From assembly GCA_964558295.1 (NCBI GenBank), contig CAZLDQ010000139.1:1-15559 (forward strand): DNA of 15,559 bases. The letters are read 5' to 3'. Source of the stretch: JBDKTH01 sp964558295. Its GTDB lineage: Bacteria; Planctomycetota; Planctomycetia; Pirellulales; Thermoguttaceae. Below the pieces are notes generated by a model, which did no database searches, was not told the DNA's origin, and was given only the letters and a program-made list of their open reading frames with translations. The position numbers and the translations under genes are program-made. Of this stretch, positions 7,446 through 15,179 are shown in pieces (the first letter of the stretch is position 1; the number at the start of each line of letters is the position of its first letter).

Positions 7446-7892
7446 CTTCGTGCCTCCTTCCATTCAGCAAATGACAAGGCGGTGTAGTCTCCTGAGAGCC
7501 GCTCCTGCCGAGAGACGACTCCCAACGCAGCCGGACGATCCATTCGTGCCTCCCAATGGGCGGCGGGCAAGGGAATGCCTTACCCCGCAGGTGTTGAGGG
7601 GATATCCCCTTCCTTCGAGAACTTGATCCTCATCGTCGCTTCTCTCTCAGTAAGGATAAAGAGACATTTGCGGCGGGCAAGTCTGAATCGCGGGAAAGGC
7701 GTGCAGGGCTTTGGCGCAGACAACAGTGGTTTGAATGGCCGCCGCGTCCGGACGGTTGCGCCCTTGGCCACGTTGCGTCTGTATCATTCGCCGACATCGT
7801 TCCAACCAAGGAACAATGCTATTGGGAACGAGACAGTCGGCAAGCGAGCGGCGTTACTGGCCATTGACGACCGATGCGACTCGTCACACGGA
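7446..7892. promoter_or_regulatory. 447-base intergenic region between the two usp genes
   Basis: I see no credible gene here, only short ORFs with no protein character. The region probably holds the promoter of the usp-TPR/ATPase unit, read leftward. Visible elements: a 14-base perfect palindrome AGGGGATATCCCCT (7597-7610); a 12-base direct repeat GCGGCGGGCAAG at 7560-7571 and 7670-7681; TTGATCCTCATCGT (7623-7636), which matches 8 of the 10 fixed positions of the FNR/CRP-family TTGAT-N4-ATCAA box; and a small inverted repeat GTTCC/GGAAC (7799-7814). No convincing -35/-10 pair was identified. Whether any of these acts as an operator is unknown. Confidence 0.4.
7453..7459 (-). promoter_or_regulatory. 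Ribosome binding site that fixes the usp-TPR start
   Basis: AAGGAGG on the - strand, 7 bases before the ATG at 7445. It overlaps codons of the longer open frame, so the shorter start is favoured. Confidence 0.8.
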
Positions 7893-8729
7893 TCAATGGC
7901 ACATGAACGAGGGAACCGGACACTCCTCAAGCACTGTGTCGGTGATGCTCCCAAAGAGCATCTCGCGCATCGTCGACCTTCCATAGGCCCCCATGACAAG
8001 CAAGCGGACCTGACGCTGCTGAATCTGGTCAAGAATCGTTTGTGCAATCGATCGGGGTGGCGTCATCGGCCAGACTCGCGTGTGAATCTCGTGCAATTGG
8101 AGATACTCAGCCGCGTGTTGGGCGTGACGCGATGCTCGAGCTAGATCCGTATCCATGCTCAAAAGGTGAACTTCCTCGGCAAAATCGAGGCCGGATCGGC
8201 AAAACGCTTGGAGGGCAAGGTCGGCCTCCCGACTGCCGTTATAGGCGACCAAGACCCCGCGTCCAGTCGTCGAATGCTCGGGTACGGAAACCACAGGACG
8301 CGACGGCGCGTTGCGGAGTACGAGCCGAAGGGTCTGATCCGAGGAATCCTCGACGCCAAACTGAAAATAGGTTTGCCGTCCCAACAGAAGGAGGTCGTGG
8401 CGCTGCGACTCACGCAGGAGTTCCTCGTGTGGAACGCCGGCCGCTTTGAGTGGTTGATACTTTACCCGAGCCAACGCACAACGATGAATGAAGTGGTCAA
8501 GGTAAGAATCGACGCGACGGCGAACCTCCTTCAACTGGCTTGCCTCCTGCTCCAGGCGAAATGCACCACCGCCGATGGGAACAGGCTCGGGCCGGCGAAT
8601 GCTCGGCTCATCCACAATCCCTAGGCCGATCAGCAAGGCATCGAGCTTCTGTGCCCAGAGAATGCCCAGGTCGACTGCGCTTCTGCTGCAAGCCGAACCA
8701 TCCAATCCCACAAGGATGCTTCGCAACAT
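7893..8729 (-). CDS. Tandem universal stress protein (UspA family)
   Basis: This is a 278-residue cytoplasmic protein made of two Usp domains. The first (about 1-150) begins MLRSILVGLDGSACSRSAVD, with Asp10 in the usual nucleotide-base contact position. The second (about 156-278) starts GRGVLVAYNGSREADLAL and ends with a textbook ATP-binding loop: Gly247-xx-Gly250-9x-Gly260-Ser261 within LLVMGAYGRSTMREMLFGS, followed by the terminal strand CPVPSFMCH. By family knowledge this motif indicates an ATP-binding Usp, while the first domain lacks a clear version (LLLLGRQTYFQFGVEDSSDQ). The ATG at 8727-8729 begins the first beta strand directly, as expected. It reads the same way as the usp-TPR gene 447 bases downstream, a gap long enough for that gene to have its own promoter. 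The reading frame is intact and of the usual length for tandem Usp proteins. Confidence 0.9.
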   Translation of the reverse strand: MLRSILVGLDGSACSRSAVDLGILWAQKLDALLIGLGIVDEPSIRRPEPVPIGGGAFRLEQEASQLKEVRRRVDSYLDHFIHRCALARVKYQPLKAAGVPHEELLRESQRHDLLLLGRQTYFQFGVEDSSDQTLRLVLRNAPSRPVVSVPEHSTTGRGVLVAYNGSREADLALQAFCRSGLDFAEEVHLLSMDTDLARASRHAQHAAEYLQLHEIHTRVWPMTPPRSIAQTILDQIQQRQVRLLVMGAYGRSTMREMLFGSITDTVLEECPVPSFMCH

Positions 8730-8978
8730 GATTCCGCTCTCTTTCGCTTTCGCGGGCGGATGAACAGCAGAGAGGGCCTAACAAGCACCTCTCGTCAGAA
8801 ACCCGTGCTTCATCGCCCACTCGTAGCAAACGAATCACGCAAACCGTATGCCGTAATGCAGAAACCAATCGACTTGGAAGAAGGGGGGAGCCCGCAAGCA
8901 GGGAGCAGTCCTCTCATCTGAATTGGCGCAAGCGGTGCTAGCAGGTTCGGCGTGCCATGTCGCTTCGTTAGAGGGCGT
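8730..8978. other. Spacer between macB and the tandem usp gene
   Basis: No gene is visible. It should contain the usp promoter and the macB transcript end. A 6-base inverted repeat AAGCAC (8783-8788) / GTGCTT (8805-8810) with a 16-base loop is the only symmetric element noted; no T-tract follows on the - strand. Nothing else convincing. Confidence 0.35.
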
Positions 8979-11123
8979 TCATTCGTAACGGAGGGCCTCG
9001 ATCGGATCCAAACGCGAAGCTTTCCAAGCCGGATAGAATCCGAAGACGCCCCCCACGATCGCGGAAACGGCCACCGCCGCGATGATCGCGGGGAGCGAGG
9101 CTTCCGTGGGCCACCGCAGGATTGAACGCACCAGAAGCGATGCCACGCGCCCGAGGAGGATGCCCGTTGCCCCACCAAACAGACACAACACAACCGCTTC
9201 CACAAGGAACTGCCGCAGGATGTGGTGAGCCCTCGCGCCGACAGCCATACGCAGGCCGATCTCGCGAGTACGTTCGGTCACCGAAACGAGCATGATATTC
9301 ATGATCCCTACGCCACCGACGATAAGCGAAATCAAAGCCACAGCCAGCAGCAGATTGCTCATCGTCTGTGACGTGGAAGAGAGCGTCTTGATCGGTTCGG
9401 TCATGTCCCGGATGTTGAAATCGTCATTCTCTTCAGCCCTGAGCCGATGCCGTTCTCGCAAAAGCTCCGTGATTTGGTCAATGGCCAGAGGAATCTGATC
9501 GGGAGTGGTCGCCCGAACGAGGATCTGATCGACATTGGGGAAACGGACAGGCTGTGGCCGGTTGACCTGCTGCGATTCCGACTGCACGGGATACAGGGCG
9601 GTGGAGCCAGGGTAGAGATTGTTCAAGCTGTTGACCGTTGAGGTGGTCGTGGCGGTAGCACTCTGATTGGTATTGGTCAACGTGCTCCCGCTTACCCGGT
9701 ACTTGATCGTCGTCCAGGGAGCAAGCACGATGTCGTCCTGTTCAAAGCCCATCATGTTGGCGCCCTTCCGGCTCAACACGCCAATCACGCGAAACGAGAT
9801 ATTCTTGATTCGCAACTCTCGGCCGATTGGCGAATCGCCTTGGAACAACTCGTGAACCAGGGTCTGACCGATCACACAGACCTTGTTGGCATTACGCACG
9901 TCACGTTCGCTGAACATCTCTCCCTCGTCGAGATTTTCCCAATCCCGGACCTTCAAATAGGAAGGACTGGTGCCGTAGACGTACATAGGGACCCAGTTGC
10001 GGTTGCCGTAGATGATTTGCGAGCGGCTGCGCACGAGCGGGGCGACGTCGCTGACGGCCGGACATTGCCGCGCGATTTCTTCCGCGTCCTGAGGGGTGAG
10101 GGTCAAGACACTCCCCGACCCAAAAGTCACACCACCGCTTGCTGCCGCTCCCGACTGAACAAGAAGAGTGCTCGCCCCCATGGCAGCGATCGTCTTTTGC
10201 ATTGCCGTCTTTGAGCCCTGGCCGATCTCCATCATGGCGATTACCGCACTCACGCCGATCACCACGCCAAGCGTGGTCAGGGCCGAACGCATCTTATTCC
10301 GGCGTAACGCGCTGAAAGCCGTGCGAAGAGTCCGTGGAAATAACGACGGCCGGCGCCAACGTCGCGCGCGTGGCGGTGCGCTACGTGGGATTTCATCGGG
10401 TTTCGCCGGTGTTGTCGGCCCTCGGCCTACAGAAGGCGACGGCGTTTCATCGCGTTGGATTTGACCGTCCTCGATATGAATGACGCGATGGGCATAGGAA
10501 GCCACCTTGGGATCGTGTGTCACGAGGATCACCGTGATCCCCTCGGCGTTGAGCCGCTGGAACATCTCGAGAATCTCGACGCTCATGTGCGAGTCAAGAT
10601 TCCCGGTCGGTTCATCGGCCAAGAGCAAGGCCGGACGATTGACCAAGGAACGGGCAATCGCTACTCGCTGCTGCTGCCCGCCCGACATCTGCGAAGGCTC
10701 GTGGTGAGCGCGTTCGGCCAGCCCGACTCGTTCGAGCAGGGCCTCGGCACGCGATTGAGCCTCCGTTGCCGAGGGGGGATCCACGGCGTAATCTAACGGC
10801 ATCAGAACATTAGACAAGGCAGTGGTTCGCGGCAGGAGATTGAAACTCTGGAAGACAAAGCCGAGCTTGCCTGTACGGACCATTGCCCGTTGGTTGGGGG
10901 AGAGCTTGCTCATCTCCTGACCGTCCAACCAGTACTGACCTACGCTTGGCCGATCAAGACAGCCGAGGATGTTCATCAGCGTGGTCTTTCCCGAACCGCT
11001 AGCGCCCATCAAGGCAACCATCTCGCCGCGAGCGATCGACAATGAGATCCCGCGGAGCACGGGAACGTCGATTTCGCCGAGATGATACGTCTTGTGGATG
11101 TTCTCGAGCCGGATCAGTTCCAT
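8979..11123 (-). CDS. macB: MacB-type ABC transporter, fused ATPase and permease
   Basis: This 714-residue inner-membrane protein joins an ATP-binding domain to a MacB/FtsX permease. The ATPase part (about 1-225) has Walker A GASGSGKTT (near 40-48), Q-loop FQSFNLLPR, signature MSGGQQQRVAIARS (near 146) in which Met replaces the usual Leu, Walker B LLLADEP (near 166-172), D-loop GNLDS and switch LVTHD. A Pro/Arg-rich linker (about 225-262) leads to TM1 (LTTLGVVIGVSAVIAMMEIG), a periplasmic MacB core of some 280 residues with a Thr/Ser/Asn-rich stretch, and the C-terminal FtsX domain with three TM segments and the conserved VTERTREIGLRMAVGAR loop. It ends PIEALRYE, as many MacB proteins do. MacB acts as a dimer, using ATP for mechanotransmission to drive periplasmic substrate through the adaptor and outer channel. 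The ATG at 11121-11123 lies 12 bases after the macA stop, so the two are one operon; a GTG directly before it is an alternative. Substrate cannot be inferred. Confidence 0.93.
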   Translation of the reverse strand: MELIRLENIHKTYHLGEIDVPVLRGISLSIARGEMVALMGASGSGKTTLMNILGCLDRPSVGQYWLDGQEMSKLSPNQRAMVRTGKLGFVFQSFNLLPRTTALSNVLMPLDYAVDPPSATEAQSRAEALLERVGLAERAHHEPSQMSGGQQQRVAIARSLVNRPALLLADEPTGNLDSHMSVEILEMFQRLNAEGITVILVTHDPKVASYAHRVIHIEDGQIQRDETPSPSVGRGPTTPAKPDEIPRSAPPRARRWRRPSLFPRTLRTAFSALRRNKMRSALTTLGVVIGVSAVIAMMEIGQGSKTAMQKTIAAMGASTLLVQSGAAASGGVTFGSGSVLTLTPQDAEEIARQCPAVSDVAPLVRSRSQIIYGNRNWVPMYVYGTSPSYLKVRDWENLDEGEMFSERDVRNANKVCVIGQTLVHELFQGDSPIGRELRIKNISFRVIGVLSRKGANMMGFEQDDIVLAPWTTIKYRVSGSTLTNTNQSATATTTSTVNSLNNLYPGSTALYPVQSESQQVNRPQPVRFPNVDQILVRATTPDQIPLAIDQITELLRERHRLRAEENDDFNIRDMTEPIKTLSSTSQTMSNLLLAVALISLIVGGVGIMNIMLVSVTERTREIGLRMAVGARAHHILRQFLVEAVVLCLFGGATGILLGRVASLLVRSILRWPTEASLPAIIAAVAVSAIVGGVFGFYPAWKASRLDPIEALRYE

Positions 11124-11135
11124 CACACGTTCCCG

Positions 11136-12443
11136 CTAGTTGGGCCGTGGCTTGTTGCGGTTGCCACGCAAAAACTTCGGAGTGAATGGATTGACGGTAT
11201 CCGTGGCGGCCTCCTCGGCCCGGATTTCACCCGTTACCACCTCCAGCCCTTCTTCAACGCCAGCACCACTGACCTCGGTGACGCTTCCATCGGTAACGCC
11301 AATCTGCACGTCAAGGGGGCGGACGAAATTGCCCGCCTTAAGCCAGAGCCGGCCATGATCCTCGCCTTCTTGATCCGCTTTCGGCGTCTGAGCATGATCC
11401 TCGGCATTCTTCCTGCCCACCTTAGTCTGCAGGGGATCCAGACTGGCCGATTCAATTTGTTCAGGTCGGGGGCGCCATCGAAGCGCCACGTTGGGGACCT
11501 GGAACACATTGCGGCGATGGTCGACCTCGAAGTGCAGATTGGCCGTCAGGTAGGGGAGGAGACGAAGGTTCGAGTTGTCGGTAGCCACCACCACTGTATA
11601 GATTACCACGTTTTGCGTTGTGGTGGCGTTCAAGCGGACCTGCTCGACCTTGCCGCGGAAGACTTCGCCGGGGAATGCGTCAACGGAGAAATGGACCGGC
11701 ATCCCCGGCCGGATGTTGCCGATGTCCGCTTCATTGACCTGGGCCCAGACTTGCATCCGCCGAAGATCCTTGGCGATCAGGAACAGGCTCGGTGCGTTGA
11801 GGCTGGCGACAACCGTTTGGCCGACGTTCACGCGGCGATCGATGATCGTACCGTCAACCGGTGATTTGATGATCGTGTAGGCCAGATTGGTTTGGGCCAG
11901 ACGCAATGCCGCTTCATTCTGTTTGATCGTCGCTTTGACCACTTCCACGGCCGCCTTCGCCGCTCGATAATCGGCTACGGCCAGATCGTAGTCGGTTCCG
12001 GCAATCGCCTGCTGGGGGCGGAGTTCCTCGGCCCGTTTCCACTCCTGTTCGGCCTGTTGGAGCTTGGCTTCGGCCTGATGCAGATCGGCCTGCGATCGCA
12101 AGAGTTGAGCCTCGGCCTGATCGACCTGGGCTCTGTAAACCGAGTCGTCGATCAAAGCCAGAATGGTGCCTTGCTTGACGACCGAACCATAATCAATCGG
12201 TTTATCGGACTTCTGAGGATCAGGACCGATGGAACTAATCTTACCGGCCACCTGGGCGCCGACATCGACGAGTTCCTCCGGTTCCACCGTGCCTGTAGCG
12301 CTGATCGTCGACAGGATGTCGCCCCGTGTGATCGTTGCCGTGCGAAAACGTACTGGGGGATTGGTGGAAAGATGCGTGGCGTAGTAGGTCGCCCCGCCCG
12401 CTGCCAATCCGATCATCACGAAAAACAAAACCGCGGCTTTCAT
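11136..12443 (-). CDS. macA: MacA/HlyD-type periplasmic adaptor (membrane fusion protein)
   Basis: This 435-residue adaptor links MacB to the outer-membrane channel. Residues about 2-22 (AAVLFFVMIGLAAGGATYY) are a single membrane anchor. Then come the first lipoyl half (LVDVGAQVAGKISSI, about 59-102), a long alpha-helical hairpin rich in Gln, Ala and Glu (about 103-185), the second lipoyl half (YTIIKSPVDGTIIDRRVNVG, about 189-208), a beta-barrel domain (about 228-310) and a membrane-proximal domain ending near 420. An acidic/basic, probably disordered insert (about 328-365, NAEDHAQTPKADQEGEDHGR) interrupts the membrane-proximal domain, which is unusual. The ATG at 12441-12443 is favoured by AAGGA 7 bases upstream; an upstream in-frame TTG at 12500 would place a charged stretch before the anchor. 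It lies 60 bases after the marR stop and 12 before macB. Confidence 0.92.
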   Translation of the reverse strand: MKAAVLFFVMIGLAAGGATYYATHLSTNPPVRFRTATITRGDILSTISATGTVEPEELVDVGAQVAGKISSIGPDPQKSDKPIDYGSVVKQGTILALIDDSVYRAQVDQAEAQLLRSQADLHQAEAKLQQAEQEWKRAEELRPQQAIAGTDYDLAVADYRAAKAAVEVVKATIKQNEAALRLAQTNLAYTIIKSPVDGTIIDRRVNVGQTVVASLNAPSLFLIAKDLRRMQVWAQVNEADIGNIRPGMPVHFSVDAFPGEVFRGKVEQVRLNATTTQNVVIYTVVVATDNSNLRLLPYLTANLHFEVDHRRNVFQVPNVALRWRPRPEQIESASLDPLQTKVGRKNAEDHAQTPKADQEGEDHGRLWLKAGNFVRPLDVQIGVTDGSVTEVSGAGVEEGLEVVTGEIRAEEAATDTVNPFTPKFLRGNRNKPRPN

Positions 12444-12450
12444 CGAAGTG

Positions 12451-12455
12451 TCCTT
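12451..12455 (-). promoter_or_regulatory. Ribosome binding site that fixes the macA start
   Basis: AAGGA on the - strand, 7 bases before the ATG at 12443; favours this start over the TTG at 12500. Confidence 0.65.
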
Positions 12456-12503
12456 AAAGAAGCCACAGCGAATCGATTCGCTCGTCCAATCGAAGGTCAA
12501 CTC

Positions 12504-12995
12504 CTAAGCCTTCCTGGCCGCAACATCCACAGACTTGGCGGCAACTGCCGCTTGCATCAACTGTTCCAACGCCATAAGCACCTCTTGGCGGGTGGTCGCT
12601 GAGAGATGATCCAACGCAGCTTCAACCCGCCGAATCCGGGCTTCTTCCCGCTGACGCATGACTCTTCCCCCACGGTCGGTCAACTGCAGCTGCCGCACTC
12701 GCCTATCGGATTGCCCGGCTACCCGCTTCACCAGACGCGTACGTTCAAGCCGGTCGGCCAACTGCGTCATCGCACTGACCGAAATGCCCAACTCGCGGCT
12801 GATCGCTGAGATCGGACGCGGTCCACCTAGCAGGAGCGTGCAGACTCGCAACTGGGCCAACGGCAACTCGGCAACAGGGTCTCGGTCAAAGGTAAACAAC
12901 TTCCGCATCAGCCGCGGCAAAAGGTCGGCAATCGCCTCCGCCTGCCTCCCGACAAGCTTTGCCTCGTTTATCTCGCTGGTGCAGCCGTTCTTCAT
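12504..12995 (-). CDS. MarR-family transcriptional regulator
   Basis: This is a 163-residue winged-helix regulator, the normal size for MarR proteins, which act as dimers and usually repress efflux or stress genes until a ligand or oxidant releases them. Residues about 17-40 form the N-terminal dimerisation helix. The winged helix spans about 44-107: LPLAQLRVCTLLL, then the helix-turn-helix PISAISRELGISVSAMTQLA DRLERTRLV, then the wing with the family's conserved Asp97-Arg98-Arg99 (QSDRRVRQLQLTDRG). The C-terminal helix (about 112-155) completes the dimer interface. One Cys (52) lies in the winged-helix domain and one (5) at the N-terminus; whether either senses oxidation is not visible. It is first in the likely marR-macA-macB unit and about 50 bases downstream of a promoter that carries a palindrome, so autoregulation is a reasonable inference. 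Confidence 0.92.
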   Translation of the reverse strand: MKNGCTSEINEAKLVGRQAEAIADLLPRLMRKLFTFDRDPVAELPLAQLRVCTLLLGGPRPISAISRELGISVSAMTQLADRLERTRLVKRVAGQSDRRVRQLQLTDRGGRVMRQREEARIRRVEAALDHLSATTRQEVLMALEQLMQAAVAAKSVDVAARKA

Positions 12996-13046
12996 CCGCT
13001 CTTGCTATCCTTGATCCACGGTCTATCCGATCTGATGACGCCGCCC

Positions 13047-13059
13047 TTAAGATACTTAA
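13047..13059. promoter_or_regulatory. Candidate MarR operator, TTAAG-ATA-CTTAA
   Basis: A perfect inverted repeat of 5-base arms with a 3-base centre lies across the predicted start of transcription and touches the -10 hexamer. AT-rich palindromes of this size overlapping the promoter are typical MarR-dimer targets. Binding is inferred from position and symmetry only. Confidence 0.45.
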
Positions 13060-13086
13060 TCTACCTACACTGTTTATTCCCATCAA
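13058..13086 (-). promoter_or_regulatory. Predicted sigma-70-type promoter of marR-macA-macB
   Basis: On the - strand, TTGATG (13081-13086, 4 of 6 to TTGACA) is separated by exactly 17 bases from TAGATT (13058-13063, 4 of 6 to TATAAT). Transcription would start near 13051, giving a leader of roughly 55 bases before the marR ATG. Confidence 0.5.
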
Positions 13087-13260
13087 GGATCAATTGGAGC
13101 AATTCCACTTCGCAGAAGCCTGATGATGGGGTAAGAGGCCAAGAAATTCTGCGGAGACACCCCAAGCGGCCGAGCTCAGCACCGTTGGCCACTGGGTGGA
13201 GATTGGTAGCAGACCGCGTCAAACGCTCCGTTGTCTCCAGGGCCCCCTTCGCCTAGCCTG

Positions 13261-13278
13261 CCCCCACGAGAGTGGGGG
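13261..13278 (-). terminator. Hairpin downstream of the outer-membrane efflux gene
   Basis: CCCCCAC (13261-13267) and GTGGGGG (13272-13278) form a perfect 7-bp, very GC-rich stem; the loop is GAGA on the + strand and TCTC on the - strand. It lies 46 bases past the stop of the - strand efflux gene and well before the marR promoter. There is no U-tract, so Rho-independent termination is doubtful; it may protect the 3' end of the transcript instead. The rest of 13087-13323 holds nothing recognisable. Confidence 0.4.
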
Positions 13279-13323
13279 GGCGATGTGCACTTGGGCAACG
13301 GAACTTTGCCCCGAAGCCAATGC

Positions 13324-14820
13324 TTACGGCTCGGTGGGTTCTGCCATCTCGGGTTGGACGACTGGCTGCGGCGAGGCTGGGGAGGCCAGCCGGATTTCCC
13401 AGCCACCACCTAATGCCCGGTAAACCTCGATGAGCCCCTGAGCGATCTGGCCTTGAGCCTGCGCCATCAGATCTTGCTGTTGGACGAGCGTCTGTTCGAT
13501 TGTTGCATAACGGTTGAAGTCGACCGCGCCTTTCTCGTACTGGAGTATGACGATCTTTACAGCCTTTCGGGCGGATTCCACGCTCTCTTCCAAGAGCTTT
13601 GCCCGCCGTTGGGCGCGAAGGAAGGTCACCAGACCGTTTTCCACTTCTTCGTTGGCCGCAAGCACCGTGTTCTGGTAACGGAGAACCAGTTCTTGAAAGG
13701 CCGCCTCCTGATAGCGAATGTCGTTGATGATCCGCCCATAGTTGAGCAGGTTCCAATGGAAGGTCGGCCCGATGCTGCCGTTGAACGCTTTGCTGGTAAA
13801 GAGGTCGGAGAAGTTCTTGGCGGAATACCCAAGCGTGCCGCTGATTGTAAAGGCGGGATACAAGTCGGCTTCGGAGATTCCAATCATCTCCGCCTGGGCT
13901 GCCGCGTTCCGTTCGGCACGTCGTACGTCAGGCCGGCGTCGCAACAACTCGGCGGGAAGCCCGATCACGACGTCCGGCGGAGTGGTCGGAATCGGGCCCT
14001 GCCCCAAAACGTTTTCCAGATTGACAGGCGGTATTCCCAGCAAAATGCACAACCGGTTGGCCGCAATCCGCATTTGCGTTTCCAGCGACGGAATACCGGC
14101 TTCGGTCTGGGCCAAGTTGCTTTTGGCTTGGTCCAAGTCCAACTCGGAGGTCTTTTGGGCGGCAAACCGCTTCTCGATGAAGTTCAACAGATTCCGCTGT
14201 AATTCGATATTGACCTGCACCAGCCGGATTCGCTCTTGATAGGTACGAATTAGCGTGTAGTTGGCTGCCACGTCGGCCAGCAGGGTGACCAGCGCCTGAT
14301 CGTAGTCTTCGACCGAAGCGTCGAGTTGAGCGTCGGCTACGGCAATTGCCCGGCGGAATCGTCCCCAGAAGTCGAGTTCCCAGGCAAGACTGAATCCGGT
14401 GCTCCACTGGTCGGTGAATTGCGACGCCCCGCCCGAACCGCCGTTCCCGTTGCGGTGATAGCTTCCCGTCGCATATTGCTGTTGCGGGAAAATTTCGCCA
14501 ACGACGATCCCTCGCTGGGCGCGGGCTTGCAGCACTCGGCAACCGGCTTCTCGCAAGGTGAGATTCTGACGGTAGGCGTCCGTCACCAGACGGTTGAGCG
14601 TGGCGTCGTTGAAGACCTGCCACCACTGACACAGGATCTCTGGGTTGGGCTCTGTATGGATGTCGCCTGCGTCAATCCAATGCTCGGCGACAGGAGCAGG
14701 GGGACGGGCATAGTTCGGACCGACCTTGAAGCCATTGTGTATATAGTCGTGAAGACTTGTACACCCACCGAGCGAGAGGATTAACGCCGTCCATGCCGTC
14801 CATCGGAGCATCTGAAGCAT
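13324..14820 (-). CDS. Outer-membrane efflux lipoprotein (TolC superfamily, NodT/OprM-like)
   Basis: This 498-residue protein is the outer-membrane channel of a tripartite pump. Residues 1-20 form a lipoprotein signal peptide: MLQMLRW, a hydrophobic core, and lipobox LGGC with the lipidated Cys20. Early on it carries VGPNYARPPAP, a hallmark of the NodT/OprM/CusC branch. Two outer-membrane-efflux-protein repeats follow (about 70-265 and 285-485), marked by WELDFWGRFRRAIA, LVTLLADVAANYTLIRTYQE, GLPAELLRRRPDVRRAERN, the ADLYPAFTISGTLGYSA strand and a second helical hairpin region. The C-terminus (SPASPQPVVQPEMAEPTEP) is Pro-rich and probably periplasmic. The ATG at 14818-14820 is chosen because AGGAG lies 7 bases upstream and the signal peptide starts at once; the open frame extends 26 codons further up. 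It reads toward marR and presumably serves MacA-MacB, but the 328-base gap and separate promoter region imply its own transcript. Confidence 0.92.
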   Translation of the reverse strand: MLQMLRWTAWTALILSLGGCTSLHDYIHNGFKVGPNYARPPAPVAEHWIDAGDIHTEPNPEILCQWWQVFNDATLNRLVTDAYRQNLTLREAGCRVLQARAQRGIVVGEIFPQQQYATGSYHRNGNGGSGGASQFTDQWSTGFSLAWELDFWGRFRRAIAVADAQLDASVEDYDQALVTLLADVAANYTLIRTYQERIRLVQVNIELQRNLLNFIEKRFAAQKTSELDLDQAKSNLAQTEAGIPSLETQMRIAANRLCILLGIPPVNLENVLGQGPIPTTPPDVVIGLPAELLRRRPDVRRAERNAAAQAEMIGISEADLYPAFTISGTLGYSAKNFSDLFTSKAFNGSIGPTFHWNLLNYGRIINDIRYQEAAFQELVLRYQNTVLAANEEVENGLVTFLRAQRRAKLLEESVESARKAVKIVILQYEKGAVDFNRYATIEQTLVQQQDLMAQAQGQIAQGLIEVYRALGGGWEIRLASPASPQPVVQPEMAEPTEP

Positions 14821-14827
14821 CGCGATT

Positions 14828-14832
14828 CTCCT
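14828..14832 (-). promoter_or_regulatory. Ribosome binding site that fixes the efflux lipoprotein start
   Basis: AGGAG on the - strand, 7 bases before the ATG at 14820; decides between this start and the longer frame, and places the lipoprotein signal peptide at the N-terminus. Confidence 0.75.
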
Positions 14833-14991
14833 GTCACATCCTGTCGCGAGGCCGTCGCTCTCGCCCAAGCCGTTGGAACTCGTCACCCTGTTCAACACGC
14901 TGTTTCATGCGGGAAGGGTGTCAAAGTCAGGTTCAGTTGCCCGCAAGGCAGATCAGATACAACCCAACCTTCTGTTGCCATCGGCAGAATC

Positions 14992-15005
14992 TCTACAACT
15001 GTAGA
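14992..15005. promoter_or_regulatory. Palindrome TCTACA-AC-TGTAGA upstream of the efflux lipoprotein
   Basis: Perfect 6-base arms flank a 2-base centre, 172 bases upstream of the efflux lipoprotein start. It shares a loose AATCT..TACA..CTGT pattern with the marR promoter region (13057-13075). It could be an operator, but no matching -35/-10 pair was found beside it. Confidence 0.3.
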
Positions 15006-15179
15006 ATGCGAAATTGTGTGCGTACTACAAGCGTAAAGGATCGCCCACCTTGCCTAAGCGGAATAGGTTAGCGAGATGCTCATCTTGACGATGGTAACGG
15101 CTATTGATCGATTTTGGTGGACAAAACCGAATCGATTGATTGCCCCCCTCACTTAGGGTGCTGTTCCCTGGCTCTTGCG

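Noticed and set aside
7575..8144. 189-codon + strand ORF
   Set aside because: Mostly intergenic then antisense to the tandem usp gene; composition is not protein-like.
11082..11864. 260-codon + strand ORF antisense to macA
   Set aside because: A mirror of a well-supported gene with strong motifs on the - strand; no ribosome site or recognisable domain.
15084..15140. Imperfect inverted repeat around TTTTGGTGGACAAAA
   Set aside because: The arms pair only with a 5-base bulge and there is no context that gives it meaning; may be part of the intron fold.
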